Source of the DNA: an uncultured Hungatella sp.
GTDB lineage: Bacteria > Bacillota > Clostridia > Lachnospirales > Lachnospiraceae
Direction of reading: 5' to 3'
Assembly (NCBI GenBank): GCA_910579515.1
Contig: CAJTUV010000001.1
Span: 155,544-219,543 of the forward strand
DNA: 64,000 nucleotides
Part shown: piece after piece, positions 49,746-59,900 of the stretch
How positions within the stretch are numbered: position 1 is the stretch's first letter
Layout of the letters: each line of letters starts with the position of its first letter
Made by a program: the position numbers and the translations under genes
The notes under the pieces: model-generated
What the model was told of the DNA's origin: nothing
The model's database searches: none
Seen by the model: the letters and a program-made list of their open reading frames with translations, nothing else

Positions 49746-51224
49746 ATGTCGTTTACATCAGCAGTTTTTTTGATTCTTTTTTTCCCCGTCTGTATTGTGA
49801 TAAATTTTCTTTTGAAAAATCGGTGGCAGAATCTGTTTTTGTGTCTTATGTCCATGATCTTTTATGCCTGGTGCGGCGTGAAATTCTTGACATTAATCAC
49901 AGGAATGGCCGTTTTGGCTTATGGGGCCGGCCTTTTGATTGAGAAAGCCAGGACAGAAACTGCCAGGCGTGGGATTTTGTGGATTGCCTTGGCATTTAAT
50001 CTTAGCGTCTTATTTTTCTATAAATATTTGTTTCAACTTTTTCCAGAGTGTCTCAACCTTTGGGCAAGAGTGTCTGGCAGCGAATCGGTCCAGTCTCCCG
50101 CCCTTCCTTTAGGACTCTCGTTTTACACGTTTTCGATCCTTTCCTATCTTTTGGACGTTTACTGGGAAAAATGTAAGGCGCAGAAAAAAATCAGCAACGT
50201 ACTTTTATACGTATTGTTTTTTCCCAAGGTGATTCAGGGGCCTATTATGCGGTATACCGACTTTGAATCTCAGCTTTTGGACAGAACGGTGGATCTGGAC
50301 AGTTTAAATGCAGGGCTGGAGCGCTTCATCAAGGGAATGGTGAAAAAAGTCATGATCGCGGATCGGGTGGAATGGCTTGTCTTGTATTCTTTTTCTCATG
50401 TAGAACGGGTTGGGACTATTTCCGCATGGATTGGGCTTATTTCCTATCTGGTCCAGCTTTATTATGATTTTTCAGGATACAGCGACATGGCTGTGGGTCT
50501 GGGAAGGATGGCCGGCTTTAGACTTCCTGAAAACTTTGATCATCCCTACCTGTCAGCATCTGTGGGAGAGTATTGGAGGAGATGGCATATTTCTTTGGGA
50601 GAGTGGTTTCGGGATTATGTGTATATGCCAGTGTCCCGATTCTTGCTTGAAAAGAACTGGATCGGCGTTTTAAAGCATCCGATGTTAGCCTGCGACCTTC
50701 TTTCGTTATTTGCAGTTTGGACATTGACAGGAATCTGGCATGGAAGCGGGTTAAAGTATTTCCTGTGGGGAATGTGGTATTTTGTGTTTATTGCCTTTGA
50801 AAGAATCCGAGATTTCTATCGGAAACAGAGAAGAAAGAAAAGGAAGGAAAAGGGAAAGAAGAAACTCAGTCTTTCCCAGAGAATCGGGGACCGGCTTCTG
50901 GTGATTTTTGCTTTTGTGTTCGGCCAGGTGATTTTCAGGGCAAAGAGTATAGGAAATGCTCTGGACTACTGGAAAAAGATGGTGGTATGGGATACGACGG
51001 ACAAGCTGTATTTTTTCCACGAATTTGATAATTACGAATTGTTTGCTTTATTTATGGGCATTGTGTTCATATTCCCTGTGTATGGCTGGATAAAAGGAAA
51101 CGTGTTTGAGAGAAACGATGTGACCAGGGCGGCGTATCGTTTAGGGCTTCTGGCTGCGGCAGGAGTGGCTTTTTGTTATGCCATTGGCGCAGGGTATTCT
51201 GCATTTCTGTATGAAGTGTTCTAA
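49746..51224 (+). CDS. MBOAT family membrane acyltransferase (AlgI/DltB-like)
   Basis: 492 residues, about ten or more membrane helices. The MBOAT signature is present: YDFSGYSDMAVGLGRMAGF, WRRWHISLGEWFRDYVYMP and the conserved histidine H332 in TGIWHGSGLKYFLWG. Members pass acyl groups across the membrane to a periplasmic or extracellular partner. It lies between an AlgX-like SGNH protein and an FkbH-ACP pair; in the dlt operon the same place is held by DltB, which takes D-alanine from DltC. GAGGAAACAG precedes ATG 49746. Confidence 0.88.
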   Translation: MSFTSAVFLILFFPVCIVINFLLKNRWQNLFLCLMSMIFYAWCGVKFLTLITGMAVLAYGAGLLIEKARTETARRGILWIALAFNLSVLFFYKYLFQLFPECLNLWARVSGSESVQSPALPLGLSFYTFSILSYLLDVYWEKCKAQKKISNVLLYVLFFPKVIQGPIMRYTDFESQLLDRTVDLDSLNAGLERFIKGMVKKVMIADRVEWLVLYSFSHVERVGTISAWIGLISYLVQLYYDFSGYSDMAVGLGRMAGFRLPENFDHPYLSASVGEYWRRWHISLGEWFRDYVYMPVSRFLLEKNWIGVLKHPMLACDLLSLFAVWTLTGIWHGSGLKYFLWGMWYFVFIAFERIRDFYRKQRRKKRKEKGKKKLSLSQRIGDRLLVIFAFVFGQVIFRAKSIGNALDYWKKMVVWDTTDKLYFFHEFDNYELFALFMGIVFIFPVYGWIKGNVFERNDVTRAAYRLGLLAAAGVAFCYAIGAGYSAFLYEVF

Positions 51225-51240
51225 TAAGGAGGAACAAAGC

Positions 51241-52965
51241 GTGTATTCTTTTATGGAATTAAAAAAGGCGGCAAAACAGCAGATAGAGGGAAAGGAAGTG
51301 AAAGCGGCAGTTTTGGGAAACTGTGCCACTCAGTTTTTTTCCATGGCGATTTGCGGCTTTGCAAAGAAGAAGGGACTGAATCTGAATCTGTATGACGCAG
51401 ATTACAATCAGATTGAGGCCCAGCTAATCAATCCGGCGTCAGAGGTGTGTGAGTTTGGGCCGGAGTATGTGATTTTGTGGCTGGCCACAGACAAATTGTA
51501 TGAGGAGTTTCTGGACCTTGACGCCGCTCAGAGGAGTGGGTTTGCAGATCTGGTTATGGAGAGGCTTTCTCATTATTGGGATTTGATTTCTGCAAATATT
51601 GGCGCCAGAATCCTTCAGCCCAATTTTACGGAGATTGACGACAAGGCTTTAGGCCAGTATTCCTGTAAGGTGGAAACTTCTTTTATTTATCAGATTCGGA
51701 AACTGAACTACTTATTAGGGGAAGCGATGAGAACGAGGCGGGAGGTCTATCCAGTGGACCTTTTGTCTGTTCAGGTTCAGATGGGACAGAATCAGTTTTA
51801 CGACGCGGCCTTGTACTACAATGCTAAAATGACCGTTACCTTAGATGCCCTTCCTTTTGTGGCTAAGGCTGTGGTGGATGTGCTTCTTGCCATGGCGGGG
51901 CGGATTAAAAAGTGTGTGGTGTTAGATTTAGACAACACCCTTTGGGGCGGAGTCATCGGAGACGACGGCATGGGCGGCATCGAAATCGGAGAACTGGGGA
52001 GAGGTCACGCATTTTCTGATTTCCAGCGGTGGTTAAAACAGTTAAAGGAATGTGGCGTCATCCTGACAGTTTGCAGCAAAAACAACGAGGATACGGCAAA
52101 GGAGCCGTTCCTCCACCATGAGGAGATGATTTTGCGGTTATCGGATATCTCGGTCTTTGTTGCCAACTGGGAAGACAAGGCAACCAACATAAGAAGAATC
52201 CAGGAGACGTTAAATATCGGCATGGATTCCATGGTTTTTCTGGACGACAATCCGTTTGAGAGAAACCTTGTGAGACAGATGATACCGGAGATTGAGGTGC
52301 CAGAGCTTCCCGAGGATCCGGCTTTGTATCTGGGATTTTTGCAGCAGTGCAATTATTTTGACACTGTATCCTATGTAGGGGAGAGCGCGGACAGGACCAG
52401 ACAGTATCAGGCGGAGTTTGAGAGAAAGAAACTTGAGCTTACCTACGAATCCATTGACGAGTATTTAAAAAGCCTTGAGATGGCGGGAGAGGCAAAACCC
52501 TTTGAGCCTGTCAGATATGCGAGAATCGCTCAGCTTACCCAGCGCTCCAACCAGTTTAATCTTCGGACCATCCGATATACGGAGGACGAGATTGCGCGAA
52601 TTGCAGAAGATGAGAAATACCTTACGCTGTATTACACTCTTCGGGATAAATTCGGGGATCACGGTCTGGTGGCCGTGGTGATTCTGGAAAAATTGTCAGA
52701 AGAAGAGCTGTTTGTTGACACCTGGCTTATGAGCTGTCGGGTGTTGAAACGGGGGATGGAGGAATTTATTGTAAACCGCATGGTGGAGACGGCCAGAAAG
52801 GGAGGGTTTACCACCTTAAAAGCGGAATATCTTCCTACTCCAAAAAATAAGATGGTTCAGGACATTTATAAGACCATGGGATTTACTGAGACGCAGGAGA
52901 ACAAGTACAGCCTGAAGGTTCAGGATTATGTGGAGAAAAGTGTGTTTATAAAGGAGGAAGGATGA
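51241..52965 (+). CDS. FkbH-like HAD-superfamily protein (predicted glyceryl-ACP synthase)
   Basis: 574 residues. A middle HAD domain begins with VLDLDNTLWGGVIGDDG (D229 and D231 as catalytic Asp residues), followed by LTVCSKNN and VFLDDNPFER. The C-terminal ~150 residues form a GNAT-like domain with QRSNQFNLRT and ending near KMVQDIYKTMGF. FkbH enzymes take glyceryl from 1,3-bisphosphoglycerate and load it on an ACP. The start is GTG 51241 behind AAGGAGG; ATG 51253 is an alternative. The ACP follows with a four-base overlap. The N-terminal ~200 residues are less conserved. The exact acyl group is inferred from the FkbH family. Confidence 0.82.
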   Translation: MYSFMELKKAAKQQIEGKEVKAAVLGNCATQFFSMAICGFAKKKGLNLNLYDADYNQIEAQLINPASEVCEFGPEYVILWLATDKLYEEFLDLDAAQRSGFADLVMERLSHYWDLISANIGARILQPNFTEIDDKALGQYSCKVETSFIYQIRKLNYLLGEAMRTRREVYPVDLLSVQVQMGQNQFYDAALYYNAKMTVTLDALPFVAKAVVDVLLAMAGRIKKCVVLDLDNTLWGGVIGDDGMGGIEIGELGRGHAFSDFQRWLKQLKECGVILTVCSKNNEDTAKEPFLHHEEMILRLSDISVFVANWEDKATNIRRIQETLNIGMDSMVFLDDNPFERNLVRQMIPEIEVPELPEDPALYLGFLQQCNYFDTVSYVGESADRTRQYQAEFERKKLELTYESIDEYLKSLEMAGEAKPFEPVRYARIAQLTQRSNQFNLRTIRYTEDEIARIAEDEKYLTLYYTLRDKFGDHGLVAVVILEKLSEEELFVDTWLMSCRVLKRGMEEFIVNRMVETARKGGFTTLKAEYLPTPKNKMVQDIYKTMGFTETQENKYSLKVQDYVEKSVFIKEEG

Positions 52966-53216
52966 CAATGGACAGAGAACAGATGTTAGAGCAGATTCAG
53001 GAGCTTTGCAGAGAGGTATTTGAGGATGATGAATTAGAGATTACGGAGAGTACCACAGCCGCGGATGTGGAAAATTGGGACAGTCTGACTCACTTAAGCC
53101 TGATTCACGAGATTGAGACTACGTTTCGAGTAAAGTTTACCATGGGCGAGATCCAGGGCGTCAATGATGTGGGAGAATTGGTGGATGTTTTGGCAAAGCG
53201 TGTGAACGAGAGGTAG
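52962..53216 (+). CDS. Acyl carrier protein
   Basis: 84 residues. Four-helix ACP with the phosphopantetheine attachment site ENWDSLTHLSLI (S41). It is acidic, as is usual. It overlaps the FkbH-like stop (ATGA), so the enzyme and carrier are made together. AGGAGG is four bases before ATG 52962 and ten before ATG 52968; either may be the start. It most likely carries the glyceryl group from the FkbH-like enzyme to the MBOAT protein, as DltC does for D-alanine, and is not the fatty acid ACP. Confidence 0.88.
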   Translation: MTMDREQMLEQIQELCREVFEDDELEITESTTAADVENWDSLTHLSLIHEIETTFRVKFTMGEIQGVNDVGELVDVLAKRVNER

Positions 53217-53220
53217 GAAA

Positions 53221-54582
53221 ATGGCCAAGGCAAAAGCTACCGCATTCTTTTGCGGGGAATGCGGATATGAGTCTGCAAAATGGATGGGACAGTGTCCGGC
53301 TTGTAAACAGTGGAATACGTTTGTGGAGGAGCCTACGGGGAAGAAGGATTCTGCCAGTGGAAGAATTCGGCCTGTTCAGAAGGCAAAGCCTGCTCTTTTA
53401 TCGGAAATTTCCATTGAGGAGAAGGATCGGGTGTCCACCGGATATCAGGAGCTGGATCGGGTTTTAGGAGGAGGCGTGGTAGGCGGCTCTCTGGTTTTAG
53501 TAGGAGGAGACCCGGGAATCGGAAAGTCCACTTTGCTTTTGCAGGTGTGCAGAAATCTTGCCGCCAAGGGGCAGAAGGTTCTATACATCTCAGGAGAAGA
53601 GTCTTTAAAACAGATTAAGCTGCGCGCCAATCGAATCGGAACGGTGACAGGGGAGCTTCTGTTTCTCTGTGAGACCAGTCTGGATGTGATTGGAGAGACG
53701 ATTCGGGAGGTGAAGCCGGATATTGTGATCATTGATTCCATTCAGACCATGTTTCGGGAGGAGATCGCCTCCGCGCCCGGAAGTGTGAGCCAGGTTAGGG
53801 AATCTACCAGCCTTCTCATGCAGATTGCAAAGGGAGACGGAATCACCATTTTTATTGTGGGTCATGTGACTAAGGAAGGGGTGGTGGCAGGCCCCAGGGT
53901 GTTGGAGCATATGGTGGACACCGTACTTTATTTTGAAGGGGACCGTCATGCCTCTTACCGGATTTTAAGGGGAGTAAAAAACCGGTTTGGCTCTACTAAT
54001 GAGATCGGCGTGTTTGAAATGAGGCAGGAGGGCCTTATTCAGGTGGAGAACCCCTCGGAGTTTATGCTGGAGGGAAGGCCCAAGGGAGCCTCCGGCGCAG
54101 TGGTGGCTTGCGCTATGGAAGGCACCAGGCCCATTCTTTTGGAGGTCCAGGCTCTGGTGACTCAGAGCAATTTAGGCATTCCCAGACGGACAAGCGCCGG
54201 TACCGATTACAATCGGGTGAATCTTTTGATGGCGGTTTTGGAGAAGCGATGCCACTATGAGATGGGGCGGTATGACGCCTATGTGAATATAGCAGGGGGC
54301 ATGAAGATGAATGAACCTGCGCTGGATCTGGCGATTTTAATGGCTCTGGTGTCCAGTCTAAAGGACAGACCGGTAGAAGCCAGCACCATTGTTTTTGGAG
54401 AGGTGGGACTGTCTGGAGAGGTGCGGGCTGTGTCTATGGCCGAGCAGAGGGTTCATGAGGCGGTAAAGCTGGGATTTGAGACATGCATTCTGCCTCAGAT
54501 TTGTCTGGATAAGATGAATAAGACGGATAAGCTTCGTCTTATTGGGGTGCGGAGTGTGAGAGAAGCCATTGGAGTGTTGTGA
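53221..54582 (+). CDS. radA: DNA repair protein RadA
   Basis: 453 residues. Zinc finger at the N-terminus (FFCGECGYES... GQCPACKQW), RecA-like ATPase with Walker A GDPGIGKST near residue 98, the RadA-specific KNRFG box (GVKNRFGSTNEIG near residue 254) and a C-terminal Lon-like domain. Branch-migration helicase in recombination repair. It follows the ACP after four bases but is a housekeeping gene, probably a passenger at the end of the transcript. It converges on a MerR gene six bases away. Confidence 0.94.
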   Translation: MAKAKATAFFCGECGYESAKWMGQCPACKQWNTFVEEPTGKKDSASGRIRPVQKAKPALLSEISIEEKDRVSTGYQELDRVLGGGVVGGSLVLVGGDPGIGKSTLLLQVCRNLAAKGQKVLYISGEESLKQIKLRANRIGTVTGELLFLCETSLDVIGETIREVKPDIVIIDSIQTMFREEIASAPGSVSQVRESTSLLMQIAKGDGITIFIVGHVTKEGVVAGPRVLEHMVDTVLYFEGDRHASYRILRGVKNRFGSTNEIGVFEMRQEGLIQVENPSEFMLEGRPKGASGAVVACAMEGTRPILLEVQALVTQSNLGIPRRTSAGTDYNRVNLLMAVLEKRCHYEMGRYDAYVNIAGGMKMNEPALDLAILMALVSSLKDRPVEASTIVFGEVGLSGEVRAVSMAEQRVHEAVKLGFETCILPQICLDKMNKTDKLRLIGVRSVREAIGVL

Positions 54583-54588
54583 GATGAC

Positions 54589-55404
54589 TTACAGTATGGG
54601 AATCTCAATCTGAACAATATAGTCTTCTATCCTGTCAATCACATTTTCGTTGATACCCATTTCGTAGGAATACTCACAGAGGGTCAGGTGGTGTTTCTTG
54701 GCAAATGCAAAGATTTCTTTGTATCGTTGGGGAATGGCGTTCCAGTCTCCTTGATGGAAAGCTCTTAAATACCGTCCCTTAGGCGCTGCATGGAAATGGG
54801 CGTTCTCTGTAAGGTTAGGCAGTTCGATAAAAAGTTTCGTGTAATCGTCATAGTCGCCTTTTTCCAGGCTGGAAACGGGAATCATGGAACCGTAGGAAGC
54901 GTGGTGGAGGCGGCCCAGATGATGTTTTTCTGTTTCGGCCGTAATTCGTTCCACGGTTTCTTCAAAGGAAGCGTCTTTGCCAATGTCCACTGTGACAAGG
55001 CGGCGCTTCTTTTTTTCGATGATGGTGATTTCAGATAAATCCATAGTCAGAAGGGTAGTCATATTCTTTTGGTGTGATTGTAAGGTGGTTTTAACGGCCA
55101 AAAGATGAGCGATTTGGGAGTCCAGATCTTTGATTTTTTCTTCCAACAGTATTTTTAAGCTGCTGGCACAGCGGTTTTTCATAAATTGTTGTATTTCCTT
55201 GATGGAGACGTCCAATTCCCGCAGGAGAAGAATGGTTTCCAATATGGGACTCTGATAGTACGTGTAGAAGCGATATCCGTTTTCTGGATGAATAAACGCA
55301 GGTTTTAATAATCCGATTTCATCGTACCACATGAGAGTTTTTTTGTTGATTCCATGCATGGCGGCAAATTGGCCGATGGTGAGAAGCTTGTGATGATCCT
55401 TCAT
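54589..55404 (-). CDS. MerR-family transcriptional regulator with GyrI-like effector domain
   Basis: 271 residues. The N-terminal MerR HTH-wing (LTIGQFAAMHGINKKTLMWYDEIGLLKP... NGYRFYTYYQ) and a coiled dimerisation helix (~85-115) precede a C-terminal domain of ~150 residues of the GyrI/BmrR effector-binding type. Such regulators activate exporter genes on drug binding by untwisting a long promoter spacer. It is divergent from a MATE exporter whose promoter has a 19-bp spacer with a central palindrome (55439-55469). Confidence 0.88.
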   Translation of the reverse strand: MKDHHKLLTIGQFAAMHGINKKTLMWYDEIGLLKPAFIHPENGYRFYTYYQSPILETILLLRELDVSIKEIQQFMKNRCASSLKILLEEKIKDLDSQIAHLLAVKTTLQSHQKNMTTLLTMDLSEITIIEKKKRRLVTVDIGKDASFEETVERITAETEKHHLGRLHHASYGSMIPVSSLEKGDYDDYTKLFIELPNLTENAHFHAAPKGRYLRAFHQGDWNAIPQRYKEIFAFAKKHHLTLCEYSYEMGINENVIDRIEDYIVQIEIPIL

Positions 55405-55438
55405 TTTATCTGTTACCTCTTGAAATTCAAATTTGGTC

Positions 55439-55469
55439 TTGACTGTACAGTTACTGTATCCTTTATGAT
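55439..55469 (+). promoter_or_regulatory. MerR-type promoter/operator of the MATE gene
   Basis: TTGACT (55439-55444) and TATGAT (55464-55469) are 19 bases apart, longer than normal and typical of MerR-activated promoters. TACAGT-T-ACTGTA (55446-55458) is a perfect palindrome inside that spacer. Confidence 0.8.
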
Positions 55470-55509
55470 ACTATATACAGGAGCAAACGACAAGAGGATG
55501 GAGGAAAAA

Positions 55510-56841
55510 ATGGAGAGTCAAAATGTTTACGAAAAACCTGTAACCTTAAAAAATATTTTTAAATTTGTGGTGCCAACCATTGCCATGACGGTGTTTATGT
55601 CGTTTTATACCATGGTGGACGGCTTGTTTGTGTCTAATTTGATCGGTACAAAGGCACTCTCGGCAATCAATCTGACAGCGCCGGTGATTCAGCTTGTCAC
55701 CGCCATTTCTACTATGCTTGCCACAGGCGGAAGCGCTGTTATAATGAAAAAAATGGGGGAGCAGAAGGTAGAGGAGGCCAGAGAGGACTTTACCTTTTTG
55801 ATACTGGTAAATGTGTTTGTGGGATTTGTAATGTGGGGCCTTGGGGTTTGGCTGACAGGGCCTGTTTTTGCAGCAATGAATCTGTCTGAGGATGTTGTTC
55901 ATTATTGCAGGGAATATTTGAGCCGCTATTTGATTTTTACGGTTCCGATTCTTTTGATGAATAATTTTACGCTGTACATGATTGCCAGTGAAAAGGCGAC
56001 TCTTTCCCTGATCTGCTCTGTGGCAGGGGGTGTCTTAAATATGATTCTTGATTATGTGCTGATTGCAGGATTCCATATGGGAATTGGCGGCGCGGCAGTT
56101 GCCACAGGTCTGGGGTATAGTGTCACAATGGTTGTGGGGCTGGTGGTTTTTGGAAAAAAGAAAAGTCTCCTTCACTTCAAGAAACCTGTGTTTCGGCTTC
56201 GTGTTCTGGCAAATGCAGCCGCAAACGGAAGCTCGGAAATGGCCACTGCTCTTGTGACCGGAATTGTGACCATGATGTTTAACTGGACCATGCTTCACTA
56301 TGTGGGGGAGGATGGAGTGGCGGCCGTCACAATTATTATGTATGTGCTGATGTTTGCAAGCTCTCTGTATACGGGATATTCTTATGGGGTAGCTCCTATG
56401 CTCAGTTTTTATTATGGGGAACAGAATCATGAGAAGCTGAAAAAACTGGTGGCAGTCAGTCTCAAAGTGATTGCTAAAATCTCCGTGATTACGGTGGCAG
56501 CTTCGTTTTTGCTGACAAAGCCTTTGGTGTCGGTCTTTGCCAGACCAGATAATCCGGTGTACGATTTGGCAGTGACGGGGAATCGGATTTGTACGGCTGC
56601 TTTGGTCTTCATTGGTTTTAATATTTTTGCCAGCGGGATGTTTACCGCTCTGTCCAATGGAGTGGTATCGGCGGTTTTGGCGTTTTCCAGGTCTTTTGTG
56701 TTTATGTTCATTACTATGCTTGTGCTTCCGCTGCTTTTAGGGGTGAACGGCATCTGGCTGGCTACGCCTGTGGCGGAACTTATGGCTCTTTTCTTATCAG
56801 GGGCTTTGTTTTTGAAAAATCGTAAACGGTACGGATATTGA
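55510..56841 (+). CDS. MATE family multidrug exporter
   Basis: 443 residues, twelve membrane helices. TMVDGLFVSNLIGTKALSAINLTAPV is the usual MATE start, with YRYLSRY-like (CREYLSRYL) segments later. Exports cationic drugs or other small molecules with Na+ or H+. The start is ATG 55510 after GGAGG; ATG 55498 overlaps that site. A MerR-type operator upstream and the divergent MerR gene mark it as their target. The sequence suits the DinF/NorM-like Clostridial MATE group; the substrate is not known. Confidence 0.88.
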   Translation: MESQNVYEKPVTLKNIFKFVVPTIAMTVFMSFYTMVDGLFVSNLIGTKALSAINLTAPVIQLVTAISTMLATGGSAVIMKKMGEQKVEEAREDFTFLILVNVFVGFVMWGLGVWLTGPVFAAMNLSEDVVHYCREYLSRYLIFTVPILLMNNFTLYMIASEKATLSLICSVAGGVLNMILDYVLIAGFHMGIGGAAVATGLGYSVTMVVGLVVFGKKKSLLHFKKPVFRLRVLANAAANGSSEMATALVTGIVTMMFNWTMLHYVGEDGVAAVTIIMYVLMFASSLYTGYSYGVAPMLSFYYGEQNHEKLKKLVAVSLKVIAKISVITVAASFLLTKPLVSVFARPDNPVYDLAVTGNRICTAALVFIGFNIFASGMFTALSNGVVSAVLAFSRSFVFMFITMLVLPLLLGVNGIWLATPVAELMALFLSGALFLKNRKRYGY

Positions 56842-56869
56842 GAAGTTACGACACAAAAAGAGAAAGAGA

Positions 56870-56898
56870 TTGTTTTACAAAGGCTGAGATGGTATAAT
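56870..56898 (+). promoter_or_regulatory. Promoter of the hybrid kinase gene
   Basis: TTGTTT (56870-56875) and a perfect TATAAT (56893-56898) are 17 bases apart, 57 bases before ATG 56955. Confidence 0.6.
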
Positions 56899-56954
56899 AA
56901 TGGAATCAACCTGATTTCTATCCAAAGAAATCTTGAAACATGGAGGAAGGACAT

Positions 56955-59900
56955 ATGTACCACTGTCATATTCACATCTACCTTGCAGGGCTTTCTAACG
57001 AGGCGGCAAAGGTCTTAAAACAGATGCCCCCATTGGAAGCCTTTACTCACAGTTTTTTTGAAAGTGACAGAGCAGACGGCTCTCTGGCGTCAAAGGCGGA
57101 TGTGATTCTGGCCGATTTACAGAATAAAAATGAGAGGGAAGAGCTTCAAATCTTAAGAGAGCACATGGCGGACTCTGCCCAGTTGATCCTTCTCATTGAA
57201 AAGGAGCAGTTTTTGGCTTTGCAAGAGGATTTACAGGTGGTAAAAGATCTTTGGATTTTGCCAATGACAGAGGCAGAGCTTACGTTTCGTTTCCTTAAGT
57301 GGCAGCAGGAGTATAAGAAGGATAAGGATTTTTGGCAGACCAGCCATTTTTTGGACTCTACCATCAACAGCGTTCCGAACCTGATCTGGTATAAGGATAA
57401 AAATGGCATCCATGAGAAGGTAAACGACAGCTTCTGCAAAACGGTTAATAAGACAAAAGAGCAGGTGGAGGGGAGAGGACACGCTTATATCTGGAATGTA
57501 GAGCAAGACGACCCTGCCTGTATTGAGTCTGAGCGGGTGGTGATGACCACAAAAAAGACCTGGGTGTCAGAGGAGACAATCATGACCGGCGAGGGAGAGC
57601 GGCTATTGACCACCTATAAGTCTCCTCTGTACAATGTGGATGGAAGTGTAATGGGTACTGTGGGAGTGGCCATTGACGCTACAAAAGAAAGGGCTTATGA
57701 AAGGGAGCTGATCAGGAAGAATCATACGCTGGAAACGATTTTTACCACGATGGACTGCGGCGTGATTACCCATTCACTGGATGGGGGAAGAGTCATCAGC
57801 GTGAATCGGGCAGCCCTTCAGATTTTAGGCCATGAGTCATTGGAGGAACTGATGTCTCAGGGATTTGATTTGTGTTCTGCCGCAGTTGTGGCAGAGGACA
57901 GAGCAAGGCTTTTAGATAATATCCGCAGTTTAAAGAAAGAAGGAGACAGTGTCAGCCTGGAATATCGGATTCAGCATAAAAATGAGGGAATCCTTCATCT
58001 TATGGGAAATGCTAAGCTTATCCGGGAAAATGGAGAGCTGATCTGCCAGCGTTTCTTTTTAGACTGCACAGCCCAGAAGCAGCAGGAGGAGCTGGCACGT
58101 CTGGAAGCCAGAAGGCGGCATATAGAGCTGATTCAGGCTTTGACCATCGACTATAATCTGGTTTGCTTTTTTGACCTGTGCACAGGTGAAGGAAACGCTC
58201 TGCGGATGAACGATGAGGATGGCAGCAGATTTGGTTCTGCCTTTGACGGAAAGATTTCTCTGGAAGAGAGCATGGAGAAATACATACAGGAATTTGTCTG
58301 CGAGGAGGATCAAAACCTGGTGCGGGAGTCGCTGCGCAGAAGCCGTCTGGAGGAAGAGCTGTCAGAAAAATTGCTGCTCTATATTAACTATCGGGCGTGC
58401 GTTCATGGGGAAATCAAGTATTTTCAGATGAAGGCCGTGCGCACAGGCGGGTGGAGTAAAAGCCATACCATTGTTTTGGGACTGCGCAGTGTGGACGAGG
58501 AGGTTCGCAACGAGATGGAGAAGAATCTCCTACTGGAAGATGCCCTTTCTCAGGCCAATCGGGCCAATAAGGCAAAGAGTATCTTTCTTTCCAATATGTC
58601 CCATGATATCCGCACCCCAATGAACGCCATTGTAGGATTTACTACGCTTGCTATCAGTCATATTGAAAACAGCGAGAAGGTGGAAGAGTACTTAAAGAAG
58701 ATTATGACATCAGGCAACCATCTCTTAAGCCTGATCAATGATATTCTGGATATGAGCCGAATTGAAAGCGGCAAGATGCAGCTTGAGGAGGCTCCGTGCA
58801 GCATGCCGGAAATTCTCTATGAGCTGCGCAATATTTTGCAGGCAGATATCCGTGCCAAGCAGTTGGAACTTCAAATGGATGCGGTGGATGTTTTAAATGA
58901 GGAGGTCTACTGTGACCGGCTCCGGTTAAACCAGATTCTTTTAAACCTTTTGGGAAATGCGGTGAAATTTACGCCGGCAGGAGGCGTTGTAAGTCTGCGG
59001 CTTACAGAAAAGCAGGGGGCTCCGGCTGGTTATACCAATTATGAGTTCCATGTAAAAGACACTGGCTTGGGGATGAGTCAGGAATTTGCCCAGCACATAT
59101 TCGAGCCGTTTTCCAGGGAGAAAACTTCTACCATTAGTGGGATTCAGGGGACCGGTCTTGGCATGGCGATTACAAAAAATATTGTGGACATGATGAACGG
59201 TTCTATTTCCGTGGAGAGTAAAGAGGGGGAGGGAACGGAGTTTACGCTTTCCTTGACCTTCCGACTGTATGCCGAGGTAAAGGAGTCACAGATCATTCCA
59301 GAGCTGGAAGGACGCAGGGCTTTGGTGGTAGATGATGATTTTAACAGCTGTGACAGCGTGTCTTACATGCTTCAGCAGATTGGAATGCGGGCAGAGTGGA
59401 CGCTTTCCGGAAAAGAAGCCGTGCTTCGCACCCGCCACGCGGCTATGCGCAGCGACAATTACTGCATCTACATGATTGACTGGCTTTTGCCAGATATGAA
59501 CGGCGTGGAAGTAGCCAGAAGGATTCGCAAGGAGGCAGGAGAGGAAGCGCCCATTATTGTCCTGACTTCTTATGACTGGTCTGATATTGAGGAGGAGGCA
59601 AAGGAAGCAGGCGTCACTGCTTTTTGCGGCAAGCCGCTGTTCCTTTCGGCTTTAAGAAAATGTCTGAAGTCTATTGTAGGAAATCCAGCCGGACCGAAGA
59701 CAGACAGCGCCAAAAAGCCGGTGGAACAATATACAGGTCACATTCTTCTTGCTGAGGATAATGAGCTGAATCAGGAGATTGCAGAGACGATTCTGACAGA
59801 CGCCGGTTTTACTGTAGATATAGCCGGAAATGGACAGATTGCCGTGGATATGCTGAAAAACTCAAAGCCGGGCTACTATCAGCTTGTGCTTATGGACGTG

